Assembly: GCA_041749015.1 (NCBI GenBank)
Contig: JBGTCD010000077.1
Location: forward strand, 1 to 14,973
Reading direction: 5' to 3'
DNA from: JBGTCD01 sp041749015
Lineage (GTDB): Bacteria; Bacteroidota; Bacteroidia; Cytophagales; Cyclobacteriaceae
Length of the DNA: 14,973 nt
Position numbers and translations under genes: made by a program. Shown here piece after piece: positions 7,385-14,973 of this stretch (position 1 is the stretch's first letter; every line of letters starts with the position of its first letter). Below the pieces are notes generated by a model. The model had not been told where the DNA came from. It saw nothing but the letters and a program-made list of their open reading frames with translations, and ran no database searches.

Positions 7385-8605
7385 TTAAATATAGAAGTCC
7401 ACATTTTCATAATGTAACAACAACTCCTTCATTCTATCCGGATCTTCCCCTTTAAAGTTGACCGTACCAAAGTGGTTTCCAAAACCTTCCCTGTCACTAA
7501 TCTTTTGGGTAGTCATAGGCGGTACCAGATTGTGATCCAGGAAGTATGGTTCTTCTTTCAATTCACCTGGCATCTCTAACTTTGAAATTGAGCTTTTATG
7601 TGGATAAATCATCACATTGCCATAAAAGTTTTTTGGACGGGCATCTAATGGTGGTAAAATCTCTTTTAGTTCATCTTCTGATAAATGAGGGTCGTGACAA
7701 AGCACAAAGGCAGCCAAAGCATCAAAATCATATGCTTTTCCACAAAGCTCAAGTATGTGACCTCCCGGAATTCTGCATGCTACCTCACCAAAGCTTAATG
7801 AGTCATCTTCTGTCAGGAACCACTCCGGATGAATCATACCGTATTGAATTCCAAACAGATCCACCAACTTATTCATTTCTTTCAAAATTCGGTCTCTTTT
7901 ACTGTAAAGCAGATTGCCTTCAGGGATAAAATTAGAATAACCTAATTTTACATATTCCGTGATATTCATAAACCTGATTTTGCCGCCGTGAACAAAGGCC
8001 TCACAAGAAAACTCTTGTCCGGGCAAGTGACTTTCTGCCAGGCAAGGAAAATCCCCCTCCTCGCACTTATTGTCAATATCAGCCTGAGAGCGTAATAATC
8101 TGTGGCCTACCGTTCCTGCTGATGCAAAAGGCTTAATATGTACCCAGCTATCTTCTTCTCCATCTAATTGTAGATTGGCCTGGTTGAGACGCTTCATGAA
8201 ATCTTTCACACCTTGTTTATTGTATACTTCCTCAAATAAGCCAACACGCAAGCCTCCGATAAGGGCTTTTCTCTTCATCATGGCTTTATTTCGAAATAAA
8301 AATGCACGATTTAATACTCGTGGATCGTCTCGGTAAATAGAATTCAAGGCTCCTGCCCATTCTACAGTTTCCTCAAAAAGGGGAACCGCAACATCTACAT
8401 TAAAAGCTTGTAATTTTTGGTGTAAATCCAATGCGTTTGAAGTATCGCTCCACTCATCAAATTGATAGGGCACAAAGGGAATGTCATGCTCCTTGGCATA
8501 TGATTCGAAATCCGAAAAAGACACCACCACATAAGGTTTATTGAGTTTTTGCATACTTTCTATCACGGGTAAACTCCAACCCATCAATGCAAAACATTTA
8601 GCCAT
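7385..8605 (-). CDS. ATP-grasp domain carboxylate-amine/thiol ligase
   Basis: A 406-residue ATP-grasp ligase, a family that activates a carboxylate as acyl phosphate with ATP and joins it to an amine or thiol. Visible elements are a pre-ATP-grasp region (1 to about 100), HIKPF with Lys158, the Gly-rich loop ASAGTVG (161-167), the ESHLPGQEFSCEAF block (191-204) that contacts nucleotide, and the metal site IHPEWFL (258-264) with FGEVACRIPGGHI (272-284), where Glu274 and Arg278 stand. About 120 residues follow the core. There is no signal peptide, so it is cytoplasmic. It is the first gene of the leftward set ligase, thiol-enzyme candidate, racemase; the substrate is probably an amino acid or small peptide, which is inference from context. 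It is not close to D-Ala-D-Ala ligase as far as I can judge by eye. Confidence 0.85.
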   Translation of the reverse strand: MAKCFALMGWSLPVIESMQKLNKPYVVVSFSDFESYAKEHDIPFVPYQFDEWSDTSNALDLHQKLQAFNVDVAVPLFEETVEWAGALNSIYRDDPRVLNRAFLFRNKAMMKRKALIGGLRVGLFEEVYNKQGVKDFMKRLNQANLQLDGEEDSWVHIKPFASAGTVGHRLLRSQADIDNKCEEGDFPCLAESHLPGQEFSCEAFVHGGKIRFMNITEYVKLGYSNFIPEGNLLYSKRDRILKEMNKLVDLFGIQYGMIHPEWFLTEDDSLSFGEVACRIPGGHILELCGKAYDFDALAAFVLCHDPHLSEDELKEILPPLDARPKNFYGNVMIYPHKSSISKLEMPGELKEEPYFLDHNLVPPMTTQKISDREGFGNHFGTVNFKGEDPDRMKELLLHYENVDFYI

Positions 8606-8835
8606 ATCTTATTTTTTGTTTAGGTTCATTAAAATGATTTAGTATTTAGACATTATAAACTATAAAATTACCTTGTGCGTTATAATGCTATCTTATCGTA
8701 AAAAATAAATACCCCTGAAAATTGTAGTTTTCTTAAAATAATTGGTACTTAAATATTTCAGGTAAATCCACCTCCCCTAAAATCCCCACAAGGAGTAAAA
8801 TGGAATGAGTTCAAAGCTTTAAAAATTTTGAATCA
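8606..8835. other. AT-rich intergenic region holding the promoter of the ligase gene
   Basis: Very AT-rich, with no open frame I can support. As the only upstream space before the leftward ligase/thiol-enzyme/racemase set, it should hold that promoter, read on the minus strand. No exact Bacteroidota TTTG...TAnnTTTG promoter match stands out. A short GAAAA/TTTTC hairpin at 8717-8732 is too weak to call. Confidence 0.3.
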
Positions 8836-9210
8836 TCAATAAATTTTTACTTCATCATAATAGATTTTGTTGGTAAAGGGAATGGTCGGATTTCTGTAGA
8901 GTCCGAATTTAAAGTAATGAGAAGCTTTATTTAACATATTTTGGCCATGCACAACACCATCAGAAAACGGTGTGCCATTGATCCATCCCTGGATAAAACC
9001 ATCATTTTCGGTTGGCCATTTCATATGGAATTTTAGATGTATCCATTCGCCCTTATTAATTTTTTGAATGGCAATAGGTTTATTATTATAAACCAGCGTT
9101 AGGACTGAATCATCATGCCACTCGCTATCTACTCCAAAAACATTATTCTGAATGGCATCATTTAGTACATAATTATAGGTAGGGTTAGCGTCAGTAAGAT
9201 AGTTGTAGGC
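8836..9210 (-). pseudogene. Truncated polysaccharide lyase, C-terminal fragment
   Basis: The minus-strand frame from a stop at 9211-9213 to the stop at 8836 encodes about 124 residues with the look of the C-terminal half of a jelly-roll polysaccharide lyase (heparin-lyase/PF14099 or alginate-lyase-like). Segments are AYNYLTDANPTYNYVL, then INKGEWIHLKFHMKWP, then DGFIQGWINGTPF, then SHYFKFGLYRN and IYYDEVKIY at the end. The only Met (9024) is in mid-domain and gives 62 residues, so no intact start is present. The catalytic N-terminal half is absent upstream, where a different broken gene is found. I read this as a dead remnant; the lyase family is assigned from the pattern YFKFGLYR...IYYDEVKIY and is fairly but not fully secure. 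Confidence 0.6.
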
Positions 9211-9242
9211 TTAAGACCTGAAATGTGCTCCAGTTCTGTCCT

Positions 9243-9356
9243 GTTTTTAAGAAGTAGATCATCTTTTGAATTGTCAGGATGGGTGCGGTGCGTATTCAGC
9301 GAAATGGTAACACAAGGAGCATTTTTCTCTGATGCCAGTTTTTGTAATTGTGCTTT
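9243..9356 (-). pseudogene. Possible N-terminal fragment of a release-factor-like (baeRF-type) protein
   Basis: A minus-strand frame just after a TAA at 9357-9359 reads KAQLQKLASEKNAPCVTISL, then NTHRTHPDNSKDDLLLKN. This resembles the N terminus of bacterial archaeo-eukaryotic-release-factor-like proteins, where a PCVSIYLPTHRT...D...LKN pattern opens the domain. There is no ATG in frame at the right place, and the similarity stops after about 38 residues. The following residues (RTELEHISG) look more like a polysaccharide lyase and may belong to the neighbouring remnant, which continues after a one-base frame change near 9210. Recognition is from memory of the family pattern, so treat it as tentative. 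Confidence 0.35.
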
Positions 9357-9359
9357 TTA

Positions 9360-9667
9360 TGGCATAATTATTATTGGTTTTTATGAAATGCTATTATTCC
9401 TACTCTTTAGAATTTTCAGATTACTTCCCTTTGAAATGTGTGGTCACTTTTTATTGTTGATAGTACTGCTAATGGCTTTAACGTTAGAGGCTGGGAAACG
9501 TGCAGGAATCGGGGAAGCTTACAACATTAACCACTAAATCAGGACTTCTTGTGAAATTATTATTTTGGATATCTATCCGCTAGGCCTACAAAGGATTTAT
9601 CAAAATTAAATTATATTTCCATGATTTTATTTAGTTTAGGCCCCAAATTCAAAATTAAAGTACATCT
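9360..9667. other. Intergenic region upstream of the sodium symporter
   Basis: About 300 bases without a gene I can support. A + strand open frame ending at 9537 runs through it, but its first half is antisense to the release-factor-like remnant and the whole is hydrophobic AT-rich low-quality sequence. The promoter of the symporter should be in the last 120 bases; a TATTTTGG stretch near 9560-9570 resembles but does not match the Bacteroidota -7 element. Confidence 0.3.
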
Positions 9668-11047
9668 ATGGCATCAAGAGGGGGGTTTAGCAGTCGGTTT
9701 GGATTTATTGCAGCAGCTGCCGGTTCGGCTGTGGGCCTGGGCAATATCTGGAAATTTCCATACGAAACCGGGCAAAATGGTGGGGCCATGTTCCTCATCA
9801 TCTACCTGTTTTGCACCTTCTTCATCTGCTACCCCCTTATGGTGGGTGAAATCGCCATAGGGCGCAAAGCACAGCAGGATGCCTACGGGTCCTACAATAA
9901 GCTCGGAGGGCGTAAGTGGGGAATGGTGGGACTGTTGGGAGTCCTTTGCGGAATCATGATCCTCTCCTTCTATAATGTAGTGGCCGGATGGGCCTTCGGA
10001 TATTTCCTGGAGATCTCCTTTTTTGACCTCCTGGAGCAGGCAGATTTCCGGGCCTTTTTCAGCAGCTATGTGGCCGATATCTCCGACAACCTGATATACT
10101 CAGTGAGTTTTATGGTCATTACTGCTTTTATCGTGGTGCGAGGCGTACACAAGGGGATCGAAATTGCCTCCAAGATACTTATGCCCTTGCTCTTTGCCAT
10201 CCTCATTCTGCTGATCGGGTACAGCCTCTCCCTTGACGGGGCCATGGCTGGGTTGGAGTTTTACCTCCTGCCTGATATCAGCAAGCTGGAACCCGCCACT
10301 TTGTATTCAGCACTTGGGCAGGCCTTCTTTTCTCTTTCTCTGGGCATGGGAGCCCTGATCACATACGGGTCCTACATCAATAAAGATCAAAATATCATCA
10401 CCTCTGCTGCATTGATTACCGGTGCGGATGTGGCAGTAGCATTCCTGGCAGGACTGCTGATCTTTCCTTTGGTATTTTCACAGGGGATGGCCCCTAGCGA
10501 AGGGCCCGGGTTGGTCTTTGTGGTATTGCCGGGAGTATTCCAGGCCATGGGACCCTTGATCGGCAAGATCATCGGTGGTGGATTCTTCCTCCTACTCTGC
10601 TTTGCAGCCCTCACTTCTACCATTTCATTACTGGAGGTACCTGTGGCTTATTTCGTGGATCAGAAAAAACTCCCCCGAAAACTAGTGGTCTGGGGGCTTG
10701 CTACTCTGGTATTTATCATTGGCCTCCCCAGCATGTTGTCCCAAGGTGCTGTATCGGGACTTTCGGCACTGAGTTTTTATGGGGATAAGTCCTTCCTCGA
10801 TCTGATCGCAGAGGTCTTCTCTGATATGGGGCTACCATTGGGAGGATTTCTGATGTCTCTCTTTATTGCCTTCAGGTGGAAAGCCAAAAACATGACCCTC
10901 GAGCTCGAAGAAGGCAACCCGGGCTACGGAGCCACCTTCCTGAGAAAATACATCAATTTTATGGTCACAGTGATCTGTCCCGTGGTGCTGGGATTTATAT
11001 TCCTCTACACCGTATTGGACAAGGTCTTTGGGATAGCGCTATTTTAA
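9668..11047 (+). CDS. Sodium-dependent transporter, neurotransmitter:sodium symporter (NSS/SNF) family
   Basis: A 459-residue polytopic inner-membrane protein of LeuT fold, which couples inward Na+ flow to uptake of an amino acid or related solute. The family signature is at the N terminus: SSRFGFIAAAAGSAVGLGNI followed by WKFPYETGQNGG (28-39), containing the unwound TM1 Na+/substrate site. TM3 (about 80-115, MILSFYNVVAGW) and the TM6 region (about 215-235, SALGQAFFSLSLGMG) are also typical. About 11-12 membrane segments and the length are normal for bacterial members. The substrate is not predictable. The ATG at 9668 is 10 residues before the first family motif, so the start is sound. The gene is clearly richer in G and C than its neighbours, hinting at separate history. 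It converges on the caspase-like gene with only 33 bp between stops. Confidence 0.92.
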   Translation: MASRGGFSSRFGFIAAAAGSAVGLGNIWKFPYETGQNGGAMFLIIYLFCTFFICYPLMVGEIAIGRKAQQDAYGSYNKLGGRKWGMVGLLGVLCGIMILSFYNVVAGWAFGYFLEISFFDLLEQADFRAFFSSYVADISDNLIYSVSFMVITAFIVVRGVHKGIEIASKILMPLLFAILILLIGYSLSLDGAMAGLEFYLLPDISKLEPATLYSALGQAFFSLSLGMGALITYGSYINKDQNIITSAALITGADVAVAFLAGLLIFPLVFSQGMAPSEGPGLVFVVLPGVFQAMGPLIGKIIGGGFFLLLCFAALTSTISLLEVPVAYFVDQKKLPRKLVVWGLATLVFIIGLPSMLSQGAVSGLSALSFYGDKSFLDLIAEVFSDMGLPLGGFLMSLFIAFRWKAKNMTLELEEGNPGYGATFLRKYINFMVTVICPVVLGFIFLYTVLDKVFGIALF

Positions 11048-11080
11048 GTATTGGTAAAAAGAAAAGCGTTTTACTCTGAC

Positions 11081-12253
11081 TTATTTGCTTCCTATGAACA
11101 CAAAATCGCTCAAAGGTTCATCATCCCCAAATGAGCCCGTACGCGGTACTTGCCTTAATATCTCCAGGGCACCTATGATTTCCTGCAAAGTCAACACTCT
11201 GTCAACACCGCCAAATGAGCGCAATGACTCGATGAATTTACTCGCAAAAGGTGAATGTTTACCCGGAATACCATCTGATACATATTCCTTGCCTCCTGAG
11301 GTAAGATACTTGCGTGTACGTTGGCTGAGCTTCCTTGCCACCATTTCAGTGGTAGTGATTTGGTACGCCTCAATACTTCGGTTTCTCGCTATCACCGGGT
11401 CGAGGGTACCGCCAAAGCAAACATCCATAACCAGCAATATGTGTTCACAGGGAATGTTGTTGACGATGCCGCGCAAACGGTTATGAGAGATGTATGTGGT
11501 TTTGGCCCTGTCGTTGCGCAAAGAGTTTTTAGCTACAACAAATCCTTCACCAAAGGATTCATCAAATATGCCATGACCGGCAAAGAATACAAATAACTGA
11601 TCCTGGGGGCGGTACCTGCGTTCATTGTATTCACGCAGTTTTTCAAAAACTATATTTTGGTCTGCATTGGTGACTATTTCCACTTCAAAGCCATATTTCT
11701 CAGTAAGTTCCTTAGCAATAGTCTGCGCATCATCAATAGGATTTACCAGATCATTCCAATGATCATATTTATCCGTGGCAAAAAGCAGGGCATAATCTCT
11801 TCTATCAATGGATAGCGCAATGGCATCCATGCCAATCACTACAGAGCGCGTGCTGCTTACAATTGCACCATCTGAATTTTCTGCTTTTATTTTAATAAAG
11901 TGTGAACCCTCCATCAAGGTTAATGGGGTTTTGATTAGAACTTGCTTTTCGTCAGGTAGGTCAATATTTCTATGGTATAGTTCTTCATTTGTGTCTGCCT
12001 CACCAATAATGAACTGTACTGATTTCAAAGGTAAGCTTGAAGAAACTGAAACCTCTATTTCAATACGATTTTCCTGGCTGGCTATGTATTCATAGCGAGG
12101 AGAAACCCATTGAATGGTAGGTAAGCTGCTGGTATTAGGTATGCCTCTTTTTAAATCAAGATTAATTTCAACTGTATTTTCATTGAACCCTTGCGACATG
12201 CCTTGCAATGCGAAGAGGATTATCATACAAAAAGAAGTGATTATAATTTTCAT
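11081..12253 (-). CDS. Exported caspase-fold (peptidase C14) family protein
   Basis: A 390-residue protein with a signal peptide (about 1-21, MKIIITSFCMIILFALQGMS), an Ig-like beta domain (about 45-142) and a C14 caspase p20-like domain (about 150-390). The dyad is visible: His227 in FVFFAGHG and Cys279 in LLVMDVCFGG. The domain also has DYALLFATDKYDHW (153-166), typical of the first strand, and NPIDDAQTIAKEL (171-183). Bacterial C14 proteins are peptidases, often with Arg/Lys or Asp preference; the substrate is unknown. Export means it works in the periplasm or outside, unlike cytosolic metacaspases. It has no visible T9SS domain. Its ATG is 5 bp after the stop of the large T9SS-secreted repeat protein, so the two are surely one operon, and the neighbour is a candidate partner or substrate. 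Confidence 0.88.
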   Translation of the reverse strand: MKIIITSFCMIILFALQGMSQGFNENTVEINLDLKRGIPNTSSLPTIQWVSPRYEYIASQENRIEIEVSVSSSLPLKSVQFIIGEADTNEELYHRNIDLPDEKQVLIKTPLTLMEGSHFIKIKAENSDGAIVSSTRSVVIGMDAIALSIDRRDYALLFATDKYDHWNDLVNPIDDAQTIAKELTEKYGFEVEIVTNADQNIVFEKLREYNERRYRPQDQLFVFFAGHGIFDESFGEGFVVAKNSLRNDRAKTTYISHNRLRGIVNNIPCEHILLVMDVCFGGTLDPVIARNRSIEAYQITTTEMVARKLSQRTRKYLTSGGKEYVSDGIPGKHSPFASKFIESLRSFGGVDRVLTLQEIIGALEILRQVPRTGSFGDDEPLSDFVFIGSK

Positions 12254-12258
12254 AGGAC

Positions 12259-14973
12259 TTAGTGTTTAGGCTTAAGAATAATTTTGGATGCCTCATAAGA
12301 ATATTTTCCATTGATGCTTACACGAGATAAGTACACTCCTGCCGCTGCCGTTTTGCCCTGGGCATCAGTGCCATCCCATACTGGTTCATAATAACCAGGT
12401 GCTGCGTTTAACTCAATGCTTTTGATGCGCTGACCCTGTAAATTGATAACCTCTATATGAACATTGTAATAGGGTATTGCATCACTTAATATAACCGGAA
12501 AGTTTACCATTGCTGCACTTGGATTGGGATAAGGCTTACCCAATAAAGTAATATCAGAAATGAACGCGCCGTCTCGCTGAAAGCGAATACTGAAGCTATT
12601 GGCAGCAGATGGTGTAAACTCATAAGTACTTGTTTTCTTCATGTCAATTAATCTACCCGACACTTCATCAAGCAAGTACAGATTGGCATGTGCAGAAGCA
12701 ATGTCAAATGCATTCCACTGAATTTGAATTTTACCTGCTGAGTTGGATTCAACCTGAAGCTTCCAGGTATGGGCATCACTGCATGGCACTATATCACGTG
12801 AGAACCTTGACCAATGGAAATCTTCATGCATGAAATTCCCTTCCAGGTATTGCAAAAATCGGGGTGGCGTAAGATCATCATATCGATCTTTGCCCGGTCC
12901 GGCATCGGGATGCATACCAATTGATACCAGTTCGTTCACCATATCACCCTGCACGAGTCTAATAGGTAAGTTCCATTTTTCACCATCCGGATGAAGTGAA
13001 AACTCAACATGATCATAACGGCCGCCAGCGGTATGATTGATGGTTACCGGTACCGTTAGATTTATTCTTTCATCAGCAAATACAAAACCCCCTTCGTAGG
13101 GTTGAAGAGAATTACTGTTGTTGAAGTTAATTTGTTCGGTATTGAAGATTTTGTATGGGCCTACGGTTTCAGGATCGCCATTGGCAGCCAGCACCTCACT
13201 CCAGTCGATAGCGAAGGGATAGGGCGTAGCAATCTGGTTCCAGCCCTGCTCCAGTTGGAGTACAAAAGGTTTGTACTGATTATAATGTGGTGCTGTGCCT
13301 TGCCCGGGCCTGATGGTTACCTCTCCCAGAGTGTTGAACCAGTAACTTTTGCCCAATTCAATGCGCGAAATCCCCCCCCTATAATCGGTGTTGCGATCAT
13401 TTTGCCAACGCACCAGGCGCCACTTGGTTTTGTCATATGCGCCCATTATAGGCTCGAAGATTGAGGCAATGTCGTTGTCTTCAAGTTGGAAAGGAATGGA
13501 GATGATTTGGTAGGTTTTGGCGGTGCCACCAAAGTGGGTGATGGTGGGGATAGCGGCGGCATCAGCCGAAGTGAAGGCTCTGTACATGAAACCCTTGTTG
13601 GTTTCCACTACCTCCGGACCGGCCTGGGCGCGGATGTAAAACTCAATACCTAATTCATCAGCTGCAGTGGAAGGTATGTTAACTTCAAAGGTATTGCCTG
13701 AAAGGTTGCCCATATTCAATTCACTGAAGTTTACGGCCTGGATGCCTCGGTAAAAAAGTATTACGGTTTTGGAGCTATTGCCTCCGCTCACCGTGACAGA
13801 CACCGGCTGTACTGAACCGGAGAAGATGCCCGAAGGGGCTTGTGGACTAGAAATGGATAAAGGAATTCCGCTTCCTGCTGAAGTTGTAACGGTGATAACC
13901 TCGGAGTGGGGCGATACGCCACCCGCATTTCTGGACCGCACCCGGTATTGATATTCTGTAGAGGGCGAAAGTACGGATATTACTTCTTCCGTAAGGGCGG
14001 CAGGAATGACCTTAGCCTGGAAGCCGGAGATGAAAGTAATGAAATTGTTAAGTGAAACATCCAGTTCATAAATAGTTGCCCCAGGACTAGCGCCCCATAC
14101 TGCCATGAAGCCATTGGGGTGGATTGAAACTGCTTGAGCAGCAACAGGGGTTTGGGGTATGGTTATTTGACTGATGGTATTAGAACTCGCAGACATTCCG
14201 CTGGCGTTGAATGCCCGTACGCGGTATTGATAAGTGGTTCCTGGAGTAAGCTCGGTAACATTTTCATTTATGCTGCTTATGGGTCGTGCCGCATAGCCGG
14301 GTAGCAGATTGGTGAAGTTGTCTCTGGAGACATCCAGCGCATAGCTGGACGCTCCACTTACTGATGACCAGTTGGCGAGGAAAGAAGTTTGATTTACACC
14401 GCTGGCTGCAATGGCTATGGGGGCTGCTGATATGGTAATGACTGATGCTGCAGCCGGACTTATTGTGCGATAATTGATGGCCTGACCGGCACCATTAAAA
14501 GAATGGATGGCATAATGATAAACAGTGCCCGCCACCAGCCCTGCATCCGTAAATGTGGTATCGGAGCCGGTGCTTACCACCACGGCATCACCCTGGACAC
14601 CCGGAGAATAAGGACCGCCATCCGCCGGGGTAAAAGTTGGTGGGCTACCCAGTTTTCGAAGCACTATATATCCGGCAGGAGAACCGCTGGCAGCGGTAAA
14701 TGAACCTTCTAGTGAGGAAACTGTGATGTTGGAAAACGTAAGGGCAGTGGGTTGTGCTGTAGGCTCCGTTTGCAGTGTAGTGCGACTGCCCTTCAGGCGG
14801 TTGGTGGTGTTATAATTGATGTTGGTGCCCGAGCCATTATAGGCGATGATGTCGTAGTGGTAGACTGTGTTGGCGGTAAGGGATGAAGCGGTGAATGTGG
14901 TGCTTTGGCCAAGGCCTACAACTGTGCCATCTCCGATGGTATTACCTTCGGAATAGGTTGTACCATCAACTGG
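12259..14973 (-). CDS. Large T9SS-secreted fibronectin-III repeat protein (N terminus outside window)
   Basis: 904 residues are visible; the frame is open to the right edge, so the N terminus lies outside. A GTG at 14664 is internal, since clear repeat sequence lies upstream of it. From the left the visible part has four FN3-like modules. Two are of the TYSEGNTIGDGTVV... YHYDIIAYNGSGTNINY type (about 1-73 and 74-180). Two are of the SYALDVSRDNF... TTYQYRVRAFNASG type (about 183-273 and 274-364). A beta-rich stretch (about 365-808) follows. A T9SS type A sorting domain at about 810-904 opens with LLGKPYPNPS, carries the FlgD-like VWDGTDAQGKTAAAGVY and ends ILKPKH. The protein is therefore exported by Sec, then across the outer membrane by the type IX system, with the tail removed. 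It is probably a cell-surface or secreted adhesin-like protein; no catalytic domain is seen. It is first in an operon with the caspase-like gene. Confidence 0.9.
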   Translation of the reverse strand, partial: PVDGTTYSEGNTIGDGTVVGLGQSTTFTASSLTANTVYHYDIIAYNGSGTNINYNTTNRLKGSRTTLQTEPTAQPTALTFSNITVSSLEGSFTAASGSPAGYIVLRKLGSPPTFTPADGGPYSPGVQGDAVVVSTGSDTTFTDAGLVAGTVYHYAIHSFNGAGQAINYRTISPAAASVITISAAPIAIAASGVNQTSFLANWSSVSGASSYALDVSRDNFTNLLPGYAARPISSINENVTELTPGTTYQYRVRAFNASGMSASSNTISQITIPQTPVAAQAVSIHPNGFMAVWGASPGATIYELDVSLNNFITFISGFQAKVIPAALTEEVISVLSPSTEYQYRVRSRNAGGVSPHSEVITVTTSAGSGIPLSISSPQAPSGIFSGSVQPVSVTVSGGNSSKTVILFYRGIQAVNFSELNMGNLSGNTFEVNIPSTAADELGIEFYIRAQAGPEVVETNKGFMYRAFTSADAAAIPTITHFGGTAKTYQIISIPFQLEDNDIASIFEPIMGAYDKTKWRLVRWQNDRNTDYRGGISRIELGKSYWFNTLGEVTIRPGQGTAPHYNQYKPFVLQLEQGWNQIATPYPFAIDWSEVLAANGDPETVGPYKIFNTEQINFNNSNSLQPYEGGFVFADERINLTVPVTINHTAGGRYDHVEFSLHPDGEKWNLPIRLVQGDMVNELVSIGMHPDAGPGKDRYDDLTPPRFLQYLEGNFMHEDFHWSRFSRDIVPCSDAHTWKLQVESNSAGKIQIQWNAFDIASAHANLYLLDEVSGRLIDMKKTSTYEFTPSAANSFSIRFQRDGAFISDITLLGKPYPNPSAAMVNFPVILSDAIPYYNVHIEVINLQGQRIKSIELNAAPGYYEPVWDGTDAQGKTAAAGVYLSRVSINGKYSYEASKIILKPKH

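Noticed and set aside
9223..9537. 104-residue + strand open frame
   Set aside because: Its first half is the complement of the release-factor-like remnant; the composition is that of AT-rich noise, and no domain is recognisable.
10387..10623. Antisense open frame within the symporter gene
   Set aside because: A shadow of the strong + strand coding frame; Pro/Ala/Lys-rich with no domain. The same holds for the other open frames opposite the large genes.
11054..11074. Hairpin after the symporter as a terminator
   Set aside because: Only a 6-bp AT-rich stem with a 9-base loop and no T-run; too weak to call.
14662..14664. GTG start for the FN3 repeat protein
   Set aside because: The frame stays open to the window edge and the residues upstream form another FN3-like module, so the GTG is internal.

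Overview
The window looks like a chromosomal stretch from a Bacteroidota bacterium, probably in or near the Cytophagales. The evidence is a large protein ending in a type IX secretion (T9SS) type A sorting domain, a lipoprotein whose Cys is followed by the Lys-Asp-Asp surface-export signature, DUF547 and Omp85-barrel proteins typical of the phylum, and the near absence of Shine-Dalgarno sites. Base composition is AT-leaning, except for a visibly GC-richer Na+ symporter gene. I see no tRNA, rRNA, CRISPR array, transposase or phage gene.

Layout. 1-816 (+) is the C-terminal part of an Omp85/BamA-TamA-like outer-membrane barrel. It converges, across a strong hairpin, on a secreted DUF547 protein (875-1672, -). 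Divergent from that, 58 bp away, is a TIGR04283-type glycosyltransferase (1731-2453, +), followed by a surface lipoprotein with an Ig-like domain and an ice-binding-like (DUF3494) domain (2640-3710, +) that ends in a clear intrinsic terminator.

4070-8605 (-) is a three-gene set transcribed leftward: an ATP-grasp ligase, then a 663-residue unrecognised protein carrying what looks like a papain-type Gln/Cys/His/Asn site, then a stand-alone, divergent alanine racemase whose start codon overlaps the stop of the 663-residue gene. A ligase, a thiol peptidase or acyltransferase, and an amino-acid racemase together suggest a small pathway that makes or edits a peptide or amide containing a D-amino acid. 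This is the best candidate in the window for an undescribed system. A 16-bp direct repeat flanking an imperfect palindrome lies between the ligase gene and the 663-residue gene. A decayed C-terminal coding remnant lies just downstream of the racemase.

8836-9356 (-) is a small gene graveyard: the C-terminal part of a polysaccharide lyase, abutting what looks like the N-terminal part of a release-factor-like (baeRF-type) protein. Then comes a complete neurotransmitter:sodium symporter (9668-11047, +). The right end (11081-14973, -) holds a two-gene operon: a large T9SS-secreted protein with fibronectin-III-like repeats, cut by the window edge, and, 5 bp downstream, an exported caspase-fold (C14) protease-like protein.
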